The translations under genes were made by a program, and so were the position numbers. Of a DNA stretch of 64,000 nt, positions 48,917 to 62,297 are shown piece after piece. Within the stretch, counting starts at the first letter, position 1; each line of letters starts with the position of its first letter. The stretch is from Lineus longissimus. Lineage: Eukaryota > Nemertea > Pilidiophora > Heteronemertea > Lineidae. The notes below the pieces were generated by a model. It ran no database searches, was not told the DNA's origin, and saw only the letters and a program-made list of their open reading frames with translations. The stretch spans positions 15,748,349 through 15,812,348 of the forward strand of contig NC_088318.1 of the NCBI RefSeq assembly GCF_910592395.1. The letters are read 5' to 3'.

Positions 48917-51900
48917 CTGAAAAGAGAGTAACTTGGGTTAGAAATAGAATTGATTGTCGTTATTATGGAGAAAATTCTCCAACATGATGTGCTGTCTGAG
49001 TTTGATTGCACTGGAATTTTAAACTTCGATGCTGTAAAAGGTTTTGCTGAATATGTGATCATCTGATTCAATTAGCCTCCCTGCCAGATCAGAGATAATG
49101 AATCTACTCCAATGGTCCTCTGCAATCCAAGGAAAGAACTGAAAGTTGGCGGAAAAATGTGATCATGTTGCAGTTTCCTTCACCTCGCACGTTAAGAGAC
49201 AATTAGTTGCTGTGACGATCATCAGAGACAAGAATTCCTCAGGTAAGAGCTGGCTGATTCTGGTGATGCGCCGGTGCTAGTTCCCTGTTACCGTGGACAC
49301 CGTTACCTCATGACATCTTTAACTCCCAAGTTCGCCATGACAACCCGTTGCTTTCCCTGATGACAGTTGGGGGAGTAAGCAAATATGGGATTGGTTTTGA
49401 TTACTTCAGGTTTCATGGATGGCTGCAGTGATAACTCTTCACAGGTCTTGACAGTGCAAATTCAATTCTTCTAATGAATATCATAGGGAATAAATGCTGA
49501 ATAGTGAGTTTCTCCCGAATCACGATACATGCAGACGAATTCTTTGTATTTGTGCAAGTAATCAGGTCAATTATGAAGAATTTGTAATTCGTAGTTGTAG
49601 TTCGTGAGCAATGCGAAAACTCACTATTATTGATGATATTCATAGGTGTACTGTGCCACTGTCTGCCACCATCAAAACTGCTAAGCTTTTTGATTGAAAA
49701 CTTATCCCTGCCTTAGGTTTGTACAAGACCGTTCAAAACTCCCCATTTTTTATCAGCCTTTCATGACAGGTTTCCTCTAAAAACTAACTGCACAGAACTA
49801 TCTACAACAGACAACAGCACTCTGATATTCTATCTCCCCACAGGGAAGTTAGTTGAATCGAATGGACTATCTCAGATTTTCAGCTGTTCCAAAGTCGCTG
49901 GAGGATTCCTGAGTGTCATTGTTAAAAATCCTGATGTAGATAGATCTGTGCATTATGTTCTGAGATGACTGTTCGTCTGGGATATCGGATTCAAACAAAA
50001 AACGTAAATTCTAATTGATCTAACTGATATCATACTCATTGGTGCGTGTAGAATAAACCAAAAGAAATACATGTGGGGATACTGTGCTGAAGTTTAGAGA
50101 GGGTAAAAAACCTCTACTCGTCAAAAAAGGGGCAGTAAACTACTCTGTAATTTCTGGTTTCATCAAAACCCAACATCCTCGGATTCATCTTGATCTGATT
50201 GGAAGGCGCTTTTCCGGTGTATATTGAATTTCTCGCCGAGGCTATAAGCCTGGAATAATGTCCTTATTCCGGAGCCAAATCCTCTTTCCAATATCATCTT
50301 ATCTGTCAGTTACATGTAGATGCGCTAAAGATGGGCGTTTTTCTATAAAATTCAATAACTTACAGAATCACTGTTCTGTTGAGGAGATTTTATTTATTTT
50401 TTGTTAAATTACTGTCTTTCAAGTTGACAGATTGGAGAAAGCCGTTAAAAGATTCATGTATTAGAAATTACTTGTTGCCCCTGGTGGGAAGTTGATGCGT
50501 TGGCGACTGGTGAGGCCGGTATTCAGTTCTTCTGGAGACTGAGCAGCAAAGATTTTCATGTCTCATGGCAATTCGATAGTTAAATAGGTGCATGCAAAAA
50601 CCTGGTAAGGATCACATACTTGATGATATGTCAAATGGGTCCATAGTGAGTTAGAATGCCAGAAAAAATCTTCCAGTTATGTTCATGCTTCTTCAATAAT
50701 TGGCAATTTCCTTTCAGCAAATGACTCTACGAACAAGTCATCCGTCAGACTTATCTCTCCATAAATAGTGGGTATAAAACCTCCCAAATGACCATGATAT
50801 ATTGCACTGTCCCCCTATATTGTTACCATCTTATTGGTTGTTAACGATCAGGTTAATAATATCATTAGCTTTCTCATAAACACACTGGCATCTCGGTTTA
50901 TTTATAAATCATTATTGGAACCAGTCAGTTGTGAGTGATTAGGTGAGGCTGGATGGTCAAAACACTTTCTCTAATTATATTAGCTTGATTGGGGACAAGC
51001 AGTTATCAACGATGAATATATCAATATGAATAATATCAATATATCAGATGATACAAATTCTAAAAGTCTCAGGCCATTCATTATATGGATGATCTTTGGT
51101 CGGAGTTCTTGTTTGTTGCTCAGTGATATCCAGTGCATTATTTATTGGATGCATTATTGAGATATCGCTATGGAGTAGCTTGTTCATGGTGACTAAACGT
51201 GATTGATATCATTGTGCAATGTCATAACATGGTTACATAGTTATGGTGATTAACTCCATCATTTTATCCTGAAATTTGTCTTAAGAAAGCTTACCCGGGT
51301 ACTAACATCATACCACTCAACTAGATTAACAAGATATTTTAGACAAACCAGAACAACTATATATTACTTCTCTTGGCCATTGAGACTCTCATTACAAGGC
51401 CATGAGACCGTTGTCATGTGACGGCACACACATCCACCATATTTACAGAATCATATGAATCATATAAGAGAGATTGTTGCTAAGAGATAACAGAACATCG
51501 TACACTTTCCAGTTTTAACCATGTCTTTTTAAAACCAAGGTGAGATCGTCATTGTAGTCATTATCGCACTTGACTTCTTGGTCAATTTTCGGATCTCGGC
51601 CCTGAAAAATCATCTGACAGCCCTTTTAGTGGTAACAATAGAGAAACCTTCTCCTACCATCTTATTGCTTACACTCACATCTGAATAGTACGTCAAAAAC
51701 TGTAGTGAGTAAAAAAAGCTCTTAAGCAGGTAATCCGGGCTCCTGTGGGAAAATGTCAGATGGTTTGTATCATAAAAACAAAGGAAGATGGGCAGAGATC
51801 TTTTCTGTCCGTTGGTTATGAAATGCTTTTTGATAGAACTTGTCTGGCAATGCTATGGAAGGCCTGGATGAAAGGTGAATGGATGCTTCTTCTGGGACTC

Positions 51901-53640
51901 CTGATTGAGGAATTGATACCAAACTGGATGTATTGGTTTGAATGTATTGGTTGTCTCACGAAAACCGTGAGGGTGGAGCTAAAATGAAGACTAAAATCGA
52001 GGCAGAGGAAAAAAACCACATTAGCACGTAGTGTTGTCTTAAGTTCTTATTCAGAGACATCTTGGCTTCCATCAGCTGTTGTATTGGTGGTCGTCAGCGT
52101 ATGTCTTTATGCTTGGGCTGCTTCCTACTTAGGATAGGCAATCACATGTTACACTCAGGCATGAATGAAGGAGATCTCCTCAGTGATACCACCACTCAGA
52201 CTGTCAGAGAGATAGGGGGAAAAATAGGACTACAAAGTTGCTCCATCACGTCTTGGAATATGAGGAGGTGCTGTCTGTAAGAAGATCATAGATGTCAGCT
52301 TTGTTTCGGCGACCTATAATTCATCGACAAGATCATTGGTATCTGGGCTCAAGCCATCTCAGGGATAAAGGACAATGAGGTTATAATCAAAAGTGGACAT
52401 AGATGTAAGGTAGTGATTCTTAGATACCACGATGCTGAGTATTGGGCTTCTGTTGCATGATTTTATCATGGCACAAGGTCTTATCGACTAAGATGCCATC
52501 AAAGAAACCTTGGCAAAGTCGCCGTCAGTGGAAGTTGATTTCAAATGATATTCCAGTGTCGGAAAGGTCACTGTGGTATCATCAATGCTTGGCCTGCCCT
52601 AACACCAACAGCAATATCACCCGGTATGGTTCATTAACTAGAAAAACTTTGACGTCTCTCTCACGTCCTAACCCCCACATGCCAGGTCATTCCGTCAGCT
52701 GCTAATTCCGATGTAATACTCCAGGGCCAAACCATGAAGATGAATAATGCTCGGAGGACTTTCAACTCGACGTCTAGCTCCCTACTCGCATACCATTGGA
52801 TAATCCAATCAAATTGTGTCTTAGATCGTAGTGGTGTATTCTGGGGAGGCAATTTTCACGATGCGAGGGGATTTGTTTGTTCATGTTGGGGGCTATTCAT
52901 GCCTAAGTAATTCGATCACGTAGCCTACAGTTTAGACGATTAGTGCTTTGAAGATTTGGTAAAAAATGTTGGAGGAGTTAGGAAGCAAATTGAATGTTTT
53001 TCTTTATCGACGTTATCACAACTTTGGTGAAAAAAAGTACTGGAGGTATGATTGTTTGTCGTCTAGTTTTCGCTGAAATATTTGGTTTGGTCTGTTTTGT
53101 GATGAATAAAATGGTATCATTTAGTTCTTTTCGATGGACAGATACATGCTCAAAGTGCTTCGTCATCCCAGAATCTTTCAGGGGATGGTAAGGAGCAGCT
53201 AATAAGCGCTTACTTAACCTTCAAACTCTAACAGGAAATAACTAGGGGCCTTGGATTCAAACCCACTACCTCTTGTTCAGGGGCTGGTACTCTTGCCACG
53301 CACACCACAGTGTTCAAAGTGTCAAAAATATAAACCGGCTCAGCTATTGATCAGCCAGTTCTACGCATGATACTGTCACATACACTGAATCCAGTGAGTA
53401 GGTATCCATTTTCAGCATCATCTCCAGTGGGTAGGAATCACTCGCTGTCGGGAAGCTTAATCAATCTTTACTTCGAGTGATTGAGGATTAAGCACCGTGA
53501 GTAACAGAGGTCGTCACTTCATGTCATATTTTTATTGCGTTAGTTGTCGGTGCTAAAATGGATGAGTGTCATAATTCTAGACAGCTGCAAATGTAGTTTT
53601 GAGTATTTCGATTCCATTTAGTGCTATAAACACAAGGATT
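48917..53640. other. Gene-poor region, nothing firmly recognised
   Basis: AT-rich non-coding sequence without a recognisable gene on either strand. The 80-codon frame at 51745-51987 has no family resemblance or splice support. A repeat tail with GGATTCAAACCCACTACCTC lies at about 53250-53310. Confidence 0.4.
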
Positions 53641-53644
53641 TTGA

Positions 53645-53830
53645 TGAAAGGTGCAGAGTGATCTAGTTTAAAGACCTTGGCCTCAGGATCAATAGGTCAT
53701 TGGTTCAGTTCCCTGCACTGCCATGATGTACACCTGCTGGGTGGTGTAATGCATAGAAGGCAAAGAGAGTCTCACGCCAACAACCAGTGGGGACCAAACT
53801 TCATCTGATCAGAGACACACGCCACTTTAC
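53645..53830 (+). repeat. tRNA-derived SINE remnant
   Basis: A tRNA-like head (GTGATCTAGTTTAAAGACCT, GGCCTCAGGATCAATAGG) leads to a B box GGTTCAGTTCC at 53702-53712. It is followed by CCTGCACTGCC and a non-tRNA body with CTCACGCCAACAACCAGTGG. The loop and arm layout resembles a degenerate Leu/Ser-type tRNA. There is no clear poly(A) tail or target duplication. Confidence 0.5.
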
Positions 53831-55012
53831 CTCCACAGCAGCTCCTCAGCACCAAAACTGTTCATCCTGCCTTGGAGGAGAAATGCTCTCTGGAGAATAT
53901 GCCCAGGGCAAACTCTGACGAAGGAGATGCCTTTCATATCCTGACAAAAAATGGTGTTTTATGCCCATTTCTTCGAGATTCCTTTCATGCTCATACCGAT
54001 ACTCTTATAAAAATATCCTCAAAAAAATATCTCAACAACCAAAGCTGTTTTTCAATGAAAGCAATCAAACGAGACTGCCCCCACCAAATTCCACTCCTAT
54101 AAAGCTTTTTTTACATACCAGTGTGGTTATCTTTATGCATCAACAGCCCCATCAAAACCAAACATAAATTCCATCCATCCTACTATCTGTGTGTTGCTAT
54201 ATCTGACAAATGAATTCGCCCAAGTGTATAATCTACCATCAGGCTTCATGATGCCATATAACACTAAAGCAGTGACTCTTGGCTTATGATATTGTCACTT
54301 GGAGTAAAATGGTAACAGTCACACAATTCTGTTATACGTGTGTACAATTCACCCTTGATTCTTCACGATGCGAAGCCATTGAAAAAACTTGGTGACGTGT
54401 TGCACTCGGTGCTGCTGGCCCATTGTGACGTGATCTGGTGTCTGTTTTTCTCACAAGGATGTCTTAAAAATGGGACTCAAAAACCAAACCATGAACATTG
54501 CCCTGCTTTTACCTGCCCATGTCTATAGCCATTACGGTCAAACTTAGTGGATAAGCTCATTGATTCAGTCAAGACCGTCTGAGGTTGTGATTGGTAAGGA
54601 GATGTGTGGATGACCACAGAGATTTGGTTACATTCATTGTCAACCTTGGTGTATCTCCAATTAATTGCTTGAACAGTTTGTCAGTATGGTCAGGATCCCA
54701 TGAGGCTTGGTATTGTTGGCATTGGTATGTTCCTCACACTTGCTCGAGGTTTTGGTAGAGCCCTGATTTATGAAATTCTGACTGTTTTTCGGCTGTAGCT
54801 GGCTACAGTGATTGTCAGTCTTTGTTTTTGCTGGCTAGGTAGCCACGTAATCTAAATCCTCATGACGTTAGCTACAGTATTAGCTTCGGTCCTTTGCTCA
54901 GACTTGCGTGGCCTTTAAGCCTTGCTTTGTGGTGGATGGGGGAGTGGGGGGGGGGGGGTAGGGGTTAGTAATTCAAAGACCCTTTGCCAGAGCAAGATAA
55001 GATTAATGGTCA
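53831..55012. other. Non-coding region upstream of the TRIM
   Basis: No gene was recognised. A G-rich run (about 54936-54967, with up to 13 consecutive G) lies about 45 bp before the TRIM insertion and could form a G-quadruplex. Confidence 0.4.
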
Positions 55013-55059
55013 TGTAGTGGTGGCATCATTCCTACTAGCCCAGGCTAGAGGGAAATTCC

Positions 55060-55138
55060 CTTTAGCTCAGTCGGTAGAGTGATGGCCTTATAAGCGAGAG
55101 GTCCCGGGTTCAATCCCCAGTTGGACCTTGATGTTTTT
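55060..55138 (+). promoter_or_regulatory. tRNA-like Pol III unit in the 5' LTR
   Basis: A box 55063-55074, B box 55107-55117, T5 terminator 55134-55138. D-arm and T-arm sequences are tRNA-like (CCGGGTTCAATCCCCAG), but the acceptor halves (TTCCCTT and TTGGACC) do not pair. It is therefore not a functional tRNA. It may drive Pol III transcription of the LTR. Confidence 0.75.
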
Positions 55139-55329
55139 CCTCTGTTACATTTGGCGCCCAACGTGGTAAAAGGGTACTAATAATTTGTTTAGATGCTGGT
55201 GTGTCTTTGGATAATGAATTAACCCTTTGTATCACGGAAGAACCCGGTTGTGAGGACACAACTTTCCCGAACAGGGGGAGTATGTAGTGGTGGCATCATT
55301 CCTACTAGCCCAGGCTAGAGGGAAATTCC

Positions 55330-55408
55330 CTTTAGCTCAGTCGGTAGAGTGATGGCCTTATAAGCGAGAGGTCCCGGGTTCAATCCCCGGTTGGACCTTG
55401 ATGTTTTT
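55330..55408 (+). promoter_or_regulatory. tRNA-like Pol III unit in the 3' LTR
   Basis: Second copy: A box 55333-55344, B box 55377-55387, T5 at 55404-55408. The T stem is fully paired here (CCGGG/CCCGG), whereas the 5' copy has one mismatch. That single base is the only LTR difference seen. Confidence 0.75.
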
Positions 55409-55584
55409 CCTCTGTTACAGTCAGGAAGCAATAACACTGTGACCTCAATTTCAAGGGAGGTGATTTTGTAGCATCTTGATTTCCAGTTCCTGCAATACAT
55501 GGGCCCAACGATCACTTAAAGCTAGCCACAATTGTTATCCAGTCTGGTTTAGTAGTTGGTGGCAAAGGTCGAAGACCCCTGGGG

Positions 55585-56120
55585 ACAGGTCGCAGTGATT
55601 TCCAATTAGGTTATCGATCGGTTTGTCGATGTGACCAATATTGTGGCCATTATCTCTTGGGTATGACAACATTCATGGCATGCTTTGCTGGGCTGTTGAG
55701 CTTGCTATCAAATTATAGGCAGCAGTTCATGAGCAGGTCGCAGTGATTGCCACTTCTTACGACGGCACCAATTAGCTGGCTGGTTTACCGATGTGACAGC
55801 TCACCCACAGGGATCCAAACTTCCCCGTTATGCGCAGCAACCTGTCAGCTGAAGGCCACAAATTTCATACTTGGATCAATCAATCCTGTTGGTGTGTCTG
55901 TGGGTTTTGCAACCACATTTTTAGGCCAGAGTTGATGATCCCCAGAGAAGGAGCAGGTCGCAGTGATTGCCACTCTGCCTCCTCACTAATTAGCTGGGTG
56001 GATAGTTTGCTGATGTGGCAAGTCCTCCTTGGGGACCTAGACATACTTGTTTGCTCACCAGGCAGTCAGCTTGCGGAAGGCCGTGAATTTATACTCGGCT
56101 CGATCAATGCAGATTGTATG
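55585..56120. repeat. Degenerate tandem repeat, three units of about 150-220 bp
   Basis: GGTCGCAGTGATT recurs at 55588, 55736 and 55956. In the last two units it is followed by TGCCACT..., AATTAGCTGG and a GATGTGRCA stretch, then a shared AGCTGAAGGCC/TTGCGGAAGGCC block. Open frames inside are by-products of the repeat. Confidence 0.6.
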
Positions 56121-58995
56121 ATAACACCTGAGGCATGAGGATCAGAGGATGGTGGTACCAGCTCTATCACCAGGGCGTGAGGGCAGTGACATTCAAGCCA
56201 AACAATTTTTGCCAGTTTACCACAAACACATGGTGCCTATAGCCTCAAGGGGGGTTCGGTGGTTGGCGTATACAATTATGGTTTTTTTTTACAAAGGCTG
56301 TAGAAGACAGCTCTTATTATCCTGAGAAACATGGATATTGGAAGAAGGAACTAGAGATACTAGTAAAAGAGTAGGGCTACATAAGCCAATCTGTGTGATT
56401 GACCTGACACGAATAGTGTTCAACTCTTTTGTGAGTGCTCGTTCAGAATTAACTCATGTGCAGGTCATAGGCAAGAATAGTCACAGCTCCCTCTGTCTCA
56501 AAAAAGTACTGTTTGCAATGGTTTGACATCATTAATTTAAATTCCTACCCTCTGTAGTGCCACACTGTTCTGCCTGAGAAACGGGTCACCTAATACCATC
56601 ATGTACCATCTAATGCTACATGTTCGGACAGTACTTGTAGTCGTTCTGCCTCTGTGTGTTGACAGGATACAGACATGAATTGAAAGGTTGAATCAAATAT
56701 CCTATTCCCTCACATATATTGAAACTAGAGCCTCTCTGTCGACAAGAAAAGGCTTGCCAGAAGATATGCAAGAAAAGGATTGCCGGAAGATAAATGTGTT
56801 TATCTTGTTCAGTATCGGCTAGTCATATGTGGCCAAGTACATATCGGGTTTCAATATCAGATTCCATATTGGTGACTGCCAAGAGGAGAACCTCTCAAGT
56901 TCAGTGGTCTGTCCAGGTGTCAACAATGCTTGTCCATGCATTTCATGAAAAGTACTCGGGAAAATTTAACGGTTTACTGTATTCTGTGACTGGTTTTTGC
57001 AACCAATTGCCATGATGTATTAAGCATATTCTTGGGTAAACAGTTGAGGTTGGTGTAAAGCAAGAAGCACCTATCAGCTAATGGGCGCTCTTTTCTTCAA
57101 ATATTCTCTGAGAATATTGAAATTTTTATTTGTACTATGTTCTTGGATTACTTTTATTCCTTTCCTTCTTTATGGTTTTCGTAAACAAGCAATGCAGAGT
57201 TTGGTGCGCCTGGACCCATTCGCCATCCAACATATATGTGTCAGTAATGAATGAATAGCTGATACCATTCTCCAAAGCGGACATATTATTCAAAGGTATT
57301 CTCTTGTCCCTGATCGAATTTTTTCTTGAGGTCAGAAAAGGGGTGCGGGGAGGGGTTGTACAGCTGGCACTGAAAGTGTTAAAGACTAGTCTGTTTCAGT
57401 GATGATCCATCGCAAGTGATCCTTGTCCTATGAGGGTCAATGATGTGACTGTATGAACACAGTCGTTGCCATTACTACACATTGATTTATCGATTGGGAC
57501 ACTGTGGGCCTCATAAGGTGAACGCCGATGCGACCACTTCCCCAATAGAAACAAGGGGATGTTATTACAGGGACGAGTAGTGTCCATTGACAATGTCATC
57601 ATCACATTTGGTGCAGTTCGTCTTCTTCAGAGAGACAATGGAGTCTGAGGGCAAGGCACTTTCAAAGCCATATATTCCAAGTTTTATTCCATGAAAACTT
57701 CCTGGTCATTCATTACTGCTAAGCAATCTTTGTAAAGCAGTAACTAATGAGATATGAATATCTCTCTGCTGTCACGATTTAAAAACCATAAGAATAAAAC
57801 ATCCCGTTGCCCAACCCTTTCACTGCAGCAGCCTTATATAGGCTTTCATCCTGTGGATTGTCCCAGTATGCTAGGTTTATCCAATGGCATCTTCCCACTC
57901 ATAATTGTGTGGAAAATTCTGTCACGCAAAGTCACTAACGAGATATGGATACATCTCAATTGTCATGCTATGTTTTCAAGGAGCTCATTACCTCCACCAC
58001 AACCCATTATAGCTCATCCCGCTCTATAACAGTCTATTATCTTGTTGCTTTAGCCCTGTTGCTTTCTGAGGTTACTATGACGAGCTCAGACTATAAAGTG
58101 GTATCTGTGCGAAAACTTGGATAAATGTCGGAATATTCGCCACTTTCAAATCAAAAGCCAGTGAAATCACTGCACTTTATAGTGTGTAGAATACATATGT
58201 ATCTATGTTTTTGTTGCTCTTGCTATTGCCACAGAAGGTGCTGACCAAGAATTCATGGGTCTCATGCCTTGGGTCTCATGCATGTTTGCATGATATCTGG
58301 ACGTTACTAGAGATTGAAATGATTTATCGTGTCCCGTGCTGACTTATCATGTCCCGTCTTTTCCCTTCGGAGCAAGGTATATGAAAAATACTAATCACAC
58401 AGCCTAATCAGGTGCATTGTCCCTCAATAATCCATTGCCCAATAATCCCGGCTGGCATTCCACCAGACCCATCGATACCACTTATCAGTGAGCTAAGCAG
58501 GCAGATGATTTTCTCCAATACCGTGGAGATCGGGTTCAGCTCAGTGTTATAATGTCAGTACAAATCACAATGGACGATCGGTTATCGCATGATAGCGGGA
58601 GGGGGGGGGGAACGATGGCTTCGATGTTAGCATTTCCGAAGGTTTCTTTCACACAGAGACAGCAAATTCTTTTGATTGTCTACTCTTTAAAAACATTCTT
58701 AGCTTTCTTTGATTATCTCTGTGTTCTTCTGGTAAAAACATACTGCAATCATATAAATGCACACTTCCCTGATTGTGGAGCTTTCTTTTCCCATTTGGCA
58801 TAAGACCTTGAGAAAAACAGCAACTATTACTTCTTGAGGAAGACCGCTGTAGGGCGAGTTTCTCGGCTTAACTTGTAAGAGAGATACACATATTTCCATG
58901 ACAGCACCTTGTAACAATCAAATTCTCGTTTCTACGTGGAAAAAGTATCGGCTGTGTGTCTTTGTTGTTCATATCAGTATTGGTGGCCAATTTTT
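56121..58995. other. Gene-poor region, nothing recognised
   Basis: No gene, RNA or clear element was recognised. A short G run occurs at 58599-58610, and small duplications of TCATGTCCCGT lie near 58330-58362. Confidence 0.4.
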
Positions 58996-58997
58996 AA

Positions 58998-59160
58998 TAC
59001 AGTGGAACCCCGGTCGGCGACCACCCCGCTATGACGAACAAGAATCGCCGGTCCCGAATGGTTTCCTCGCTAATTACCATTACAAGGCCACCGGTAACAT
59101 GCCACCCCGGTACCCACACCACGACCTCTGGATTGGGCGGTCCCAATGAAGAGCAACAAG
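58998..59160. mobile_element. Pogo/Tigger-like element fragment
   Basis: Begins TA-CAGTGGAACCCCGG (CAGTGG from 59000), a typical pogo/Tigger end next to a TA target. It continues with CCCGCTATGACGAACAAG. A matching inverted right end was not found, so it is a decayed or truncated copy. Confidence 0.5.
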
Positions 59161-59364
59161 GCTGTGACAAGTGTTATGTTTTGCCAAGGATTTCTAGTGT
59201 TAATATAACAGTAGATGCACACCACAGGTTCAGATGACAGCTATAGGCATATTCCTGATCGTTTGTACACTGTGAGAACACCATGGTGATCTTTTTTACA
59301 AATCATTGCCTTCAATAGAAAAAAAGGCATTTTGCATATCTGCCAGATATTTCCGTCATCACAT

Positions 59365-59800
59365 GATCATGCATCATGCATCAATAAAAATGCCAGCTCA
59401 TTCCTTTCATTACAGCATAACTTTCAGAAGACAGAGTGTTTGTTTTCAGTGCGAATCCACCTTCCTTGTTAGCAGGTTTGTGGACGATATCAACAGAAAA
59501 AGACATGCAAAGTGTAGTGTAAAGATAGAATTTTTTTGGACATACTGAGTGTGCTCCCAGCTTTTGTCAGTTTACTTTTCCCTGAGATTTAGTGTCTGAG
59601 AACATGCATTACACATCAGTAAAAATGGGAACCCATGCATCATACATCAATAAAAACGCCTTCCCATTGCTTTCATTGCTGCATAACCCGAAGATAGGGG
59701 AGTGTTTGTTCTTATCATGCCCATCCGCATTCCTGTTTAGCGTCTCTGTTAACAATGTCCATGAAGAGAAGAGTCGTCATGCGAGGTATCGTGGTAGAAA
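59365..59800. repeat. Degenerate tandem duplication, two units about 266 bp apart
   Basis: GCATCATGCATCAATAAAAA (59371) and GCATCATACATCAATAAAAA (59637) begin two diverged copies. They share TTTCATT.C.GCATAAC, GAGTGTTTGTT and AATCCACCTTCC/CATCCGCATTCC blocks. Non-coding. Confidence 0.65.
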
Positions 59801-62297
59801 AAGGAAAAATGCAGGGGATTTCTGTTTTGATTGAATTATTTTGATCTGTGGTGTGGAAAAAACTATGACAACCAATGCACTGTTCTCTCCAGGAGTGAGT
59901 GGACTTTATGCCATGATGGATAATACTGTCGCCATTGTGAAAATCAGATGAAGAAGTTGATCTACTGAAATGAAGTCCATCATCAGTGTAGGTTCGAACT
60001 GACCTGGTGGCACCAAATCTTTGGCAGGGAAGCTGAATCTTTTCACCAAATAAACTAATGACTTTGTTTGTAGCCAAATCAACTTGGCCATCTCAGCTGT
60101 TTATTTACCAGTTATTACATTATTTTGCGATGTCTGATGCACTGGTCTTATGAACACCCTCGTGACATATTGGAATTATAACAGCAGAAAAACTTCCCCA
60201 ATTATGACAACAATCTGTGCCCAAATGAGCCAACTCCACATTGCTATTACCGGGGAGCTTAACATTGCATCCTCTGATAGACTCTTCTGAAGAAGACTAG
60301 AAAATAAGCGACATGACATATAAGGGATGTCGCAGAGGAGAATCCTCAGAATAACAGGTGATTATGACCAGTGATTTGCTTTTCATCATGAAGGCACATT
60401 CTTGCAAAATAGAAAAGTACCCAGGATTTGTGTCCAATGAGCTCTGTAGAGCCATTGTGTTGCTTTGTTTTGTTCCATTAGTGTCTCGAAAAAGCATGAT
60501 ATTGGTATCACAGAAGAAAAACTTTGAAATGGCAGGTGACCTTCTGAAGGCCCTTGCAGCAGCAATTGTAGCCATAGAAGCTTTATAATCAAGCCTATCT
60601 CTTGCAGCTTTTATGTCAAACAAAACCCTAAGTATCCTTAAGTAGTTGTGCCTGTGCACCCACCAGCTAAAGCTTTCATGTCAAATCAATCTCTAATAGC
60701 TCTCCGGCTACTATTCTGGACTATTGTTATTTAGCCTCACCAGGCTTCTATGGTCTCTTTACGCTGATGGACAACAACCCTGGGCTGTTTGCTGAAACCA
60801 ATTTCCCATCGTCCGAGTCCAGACTCCTCCGAGGGCGCTCCTTTAGATAAAAAGGACAATATCAGGTAATTGAAAATAATTACGTTTGATCTGAATGCTT
60901 GGGTGCAGGACATGAGCTGACTTAGAAACAGTTGTATACATGGTGGACTGTCCTGACGCCAGGTGAGAAGGGATGATTAGAGTCTATTTGGCTTGTTGAA
61001 GGCCGAGGCTTTGATACAATTCATCCAGAAAATATTGATTACTCAACATTATGAGGTAGGCGAAACTCAGGTTACAGGCGAACTGATTGCTCCTCAAGCA
61101 AGACATGAGGTGACTTACAAGCAACGACTTATAACTGAATCGTCTTCCAAGCCCACCAACCATATTCCTTGTCACCATCATCTTTATTCATTCTTGATGT
61201 TAGCGATTGTTGGTTCAGTTGGCTAGCTCTGCAAATGGCATTTCTTCTTTTTTACACAGATGCTGTCAGTCGACAGGAAATTGAAGTCCAGAGTACATGG
61301 CCTTCAGAGAAAAAGCTTTTCCCCAAGTCGCCAGCATGTTATAACTATGATCAAGGGCTACCTGATGCATTCTGGTATTATTTCCTAAATCCGTGTCGTC
61401 ATCAGGGAACTCCTCCCCGCGATGAAAGAGAATACGATTGATAAAAAGAGAAGATAAAAATGAGACAAGAGAAGATGAAGATCAAAGGATGATTGTGTCT
61501 GAATGAGACACAGCCTGACTCGGTAAGCATGGGGAATGTGGTCTCAGAGTCCAGTGTAACTATAATTGAACCAGAATGTAATTTGTCTACAAGCTGGGAT
61601 ACCACTTTTACAGTTAGTACCACTCCAATGTTTGAAAAAGAGATAAGGTATAACTATAATAATTGTTGTTTCAGAGGCATCAGGTAGAGCCAGCATCACC
61701 AATGAAACAAAGCTGACGGGAGCTGCTGAAAACCTGTTGTAAAAAAGGCCGATTTCATTGCAACTGAGGATATGATGGTTATGAAAATCTAAAGGCAATG
61801 AAAAAAGGCATTGTCATACTGTCCTGATTGCCATGAGGAGTCTACAAGCTCAGCAAAGTTTTCGGCTGAAAGTTATAGAGTCTAGAAAGAAATCAATCTT
61901 CAACACCCCAGTGCCCATGTGAGAGAACACCTTGATGAATTCAGATAGAGAAGACATACTATAGGTATTTCAAATGTCCTGACAAATGTCTGGGCAGATG
62001 GTTCATTCATTATAGGGACCGGAAACCTCCGCTTGGTAAGCTGATGTTCTGAACAGCGCCTGAGCATCTGTGATTGGTATTTATCTTGTCCGGATGCACC
62101 GTAATTAATTCTGTGACAGGTTGTTAGGACTTGGTGCAAATTTGAATAAGTAGTGATCGAATGATGTCAGGGAGACCTTTGAAGTGCAGGTAAACGGAAC
62201 TCATCATTTGGTTGAAGAGCGTGTATGAGGATTGTGACCAGTTGCACAGATTTTGCCAGTCTTTCCTGGATAGATTGAGTTATACGAGGGCTGATTA
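59801..62297. other. Gene-poor region, nothing recognised
   Basis: No convincing exons were found on either strand. A weak duplication around CTTTTATGTCAAACAA / CTTTCATGTCAAATCAA (about 60607 and 60675) is the only structure noted. Confidence 0.4.

Larger units (their letters stand above)
55013..55419 (+). mobile_element. Miniature LTR retrotransposon (TRIM) with tRNA-like Pol III promoter in each LTR
   Basis: Two 137-bp direct repeats (55013-55149 and 55283-55419) start TGTAGTGG and end GTTACA (TG...CA). They differ at one base. The insertion is flanked by GTCA (55009-55012 and 55420-55423), a 4-bp target duplication as in Ty3/Gypsy elements. The 133-bp interior starts with a primer-binding site TGGCGCCCAACGTGG (55152-55166), complementary to the 3' end of tRNA-Lys(CTT). 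It ends with a purine tract AGGGGGAG (55273-55280) by the 3' LTR. There is no gag or pol. Each LTR contains a perfect A box TAGCTCAGTCGG, a B box GGTTCAATCCC and a T5 tract. It is a structurally complete, recent, non-autonomous element. Confidence 0.9.

Noticed and set aside
49140-49255. Possible plus-strand exon between TTGCAG (about 49173) and CAG|GTAAGA (about 49241)
   Set aside because: Only one of three frames is open, there is no homology, and no partner exon was seen.
51745-51987. 80-codon plus-strand frame
   Set aside because: No recognisable domain, no conserved motif, no splice partners; length is within chance for this composition.
55060-55130. Functional tRNA gene
   Set aside because: A and B boxes are perfect, but the acceptor halves do not pair, the anticodon stem is poor, and the unit occurs twice inside LTRs.
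55747-56138. Overlapping open frames at 55747-55935 and 55830-56138
   Set aside because: They lie wholly inside a degenerate tandem repeat and read different frames of the same units.
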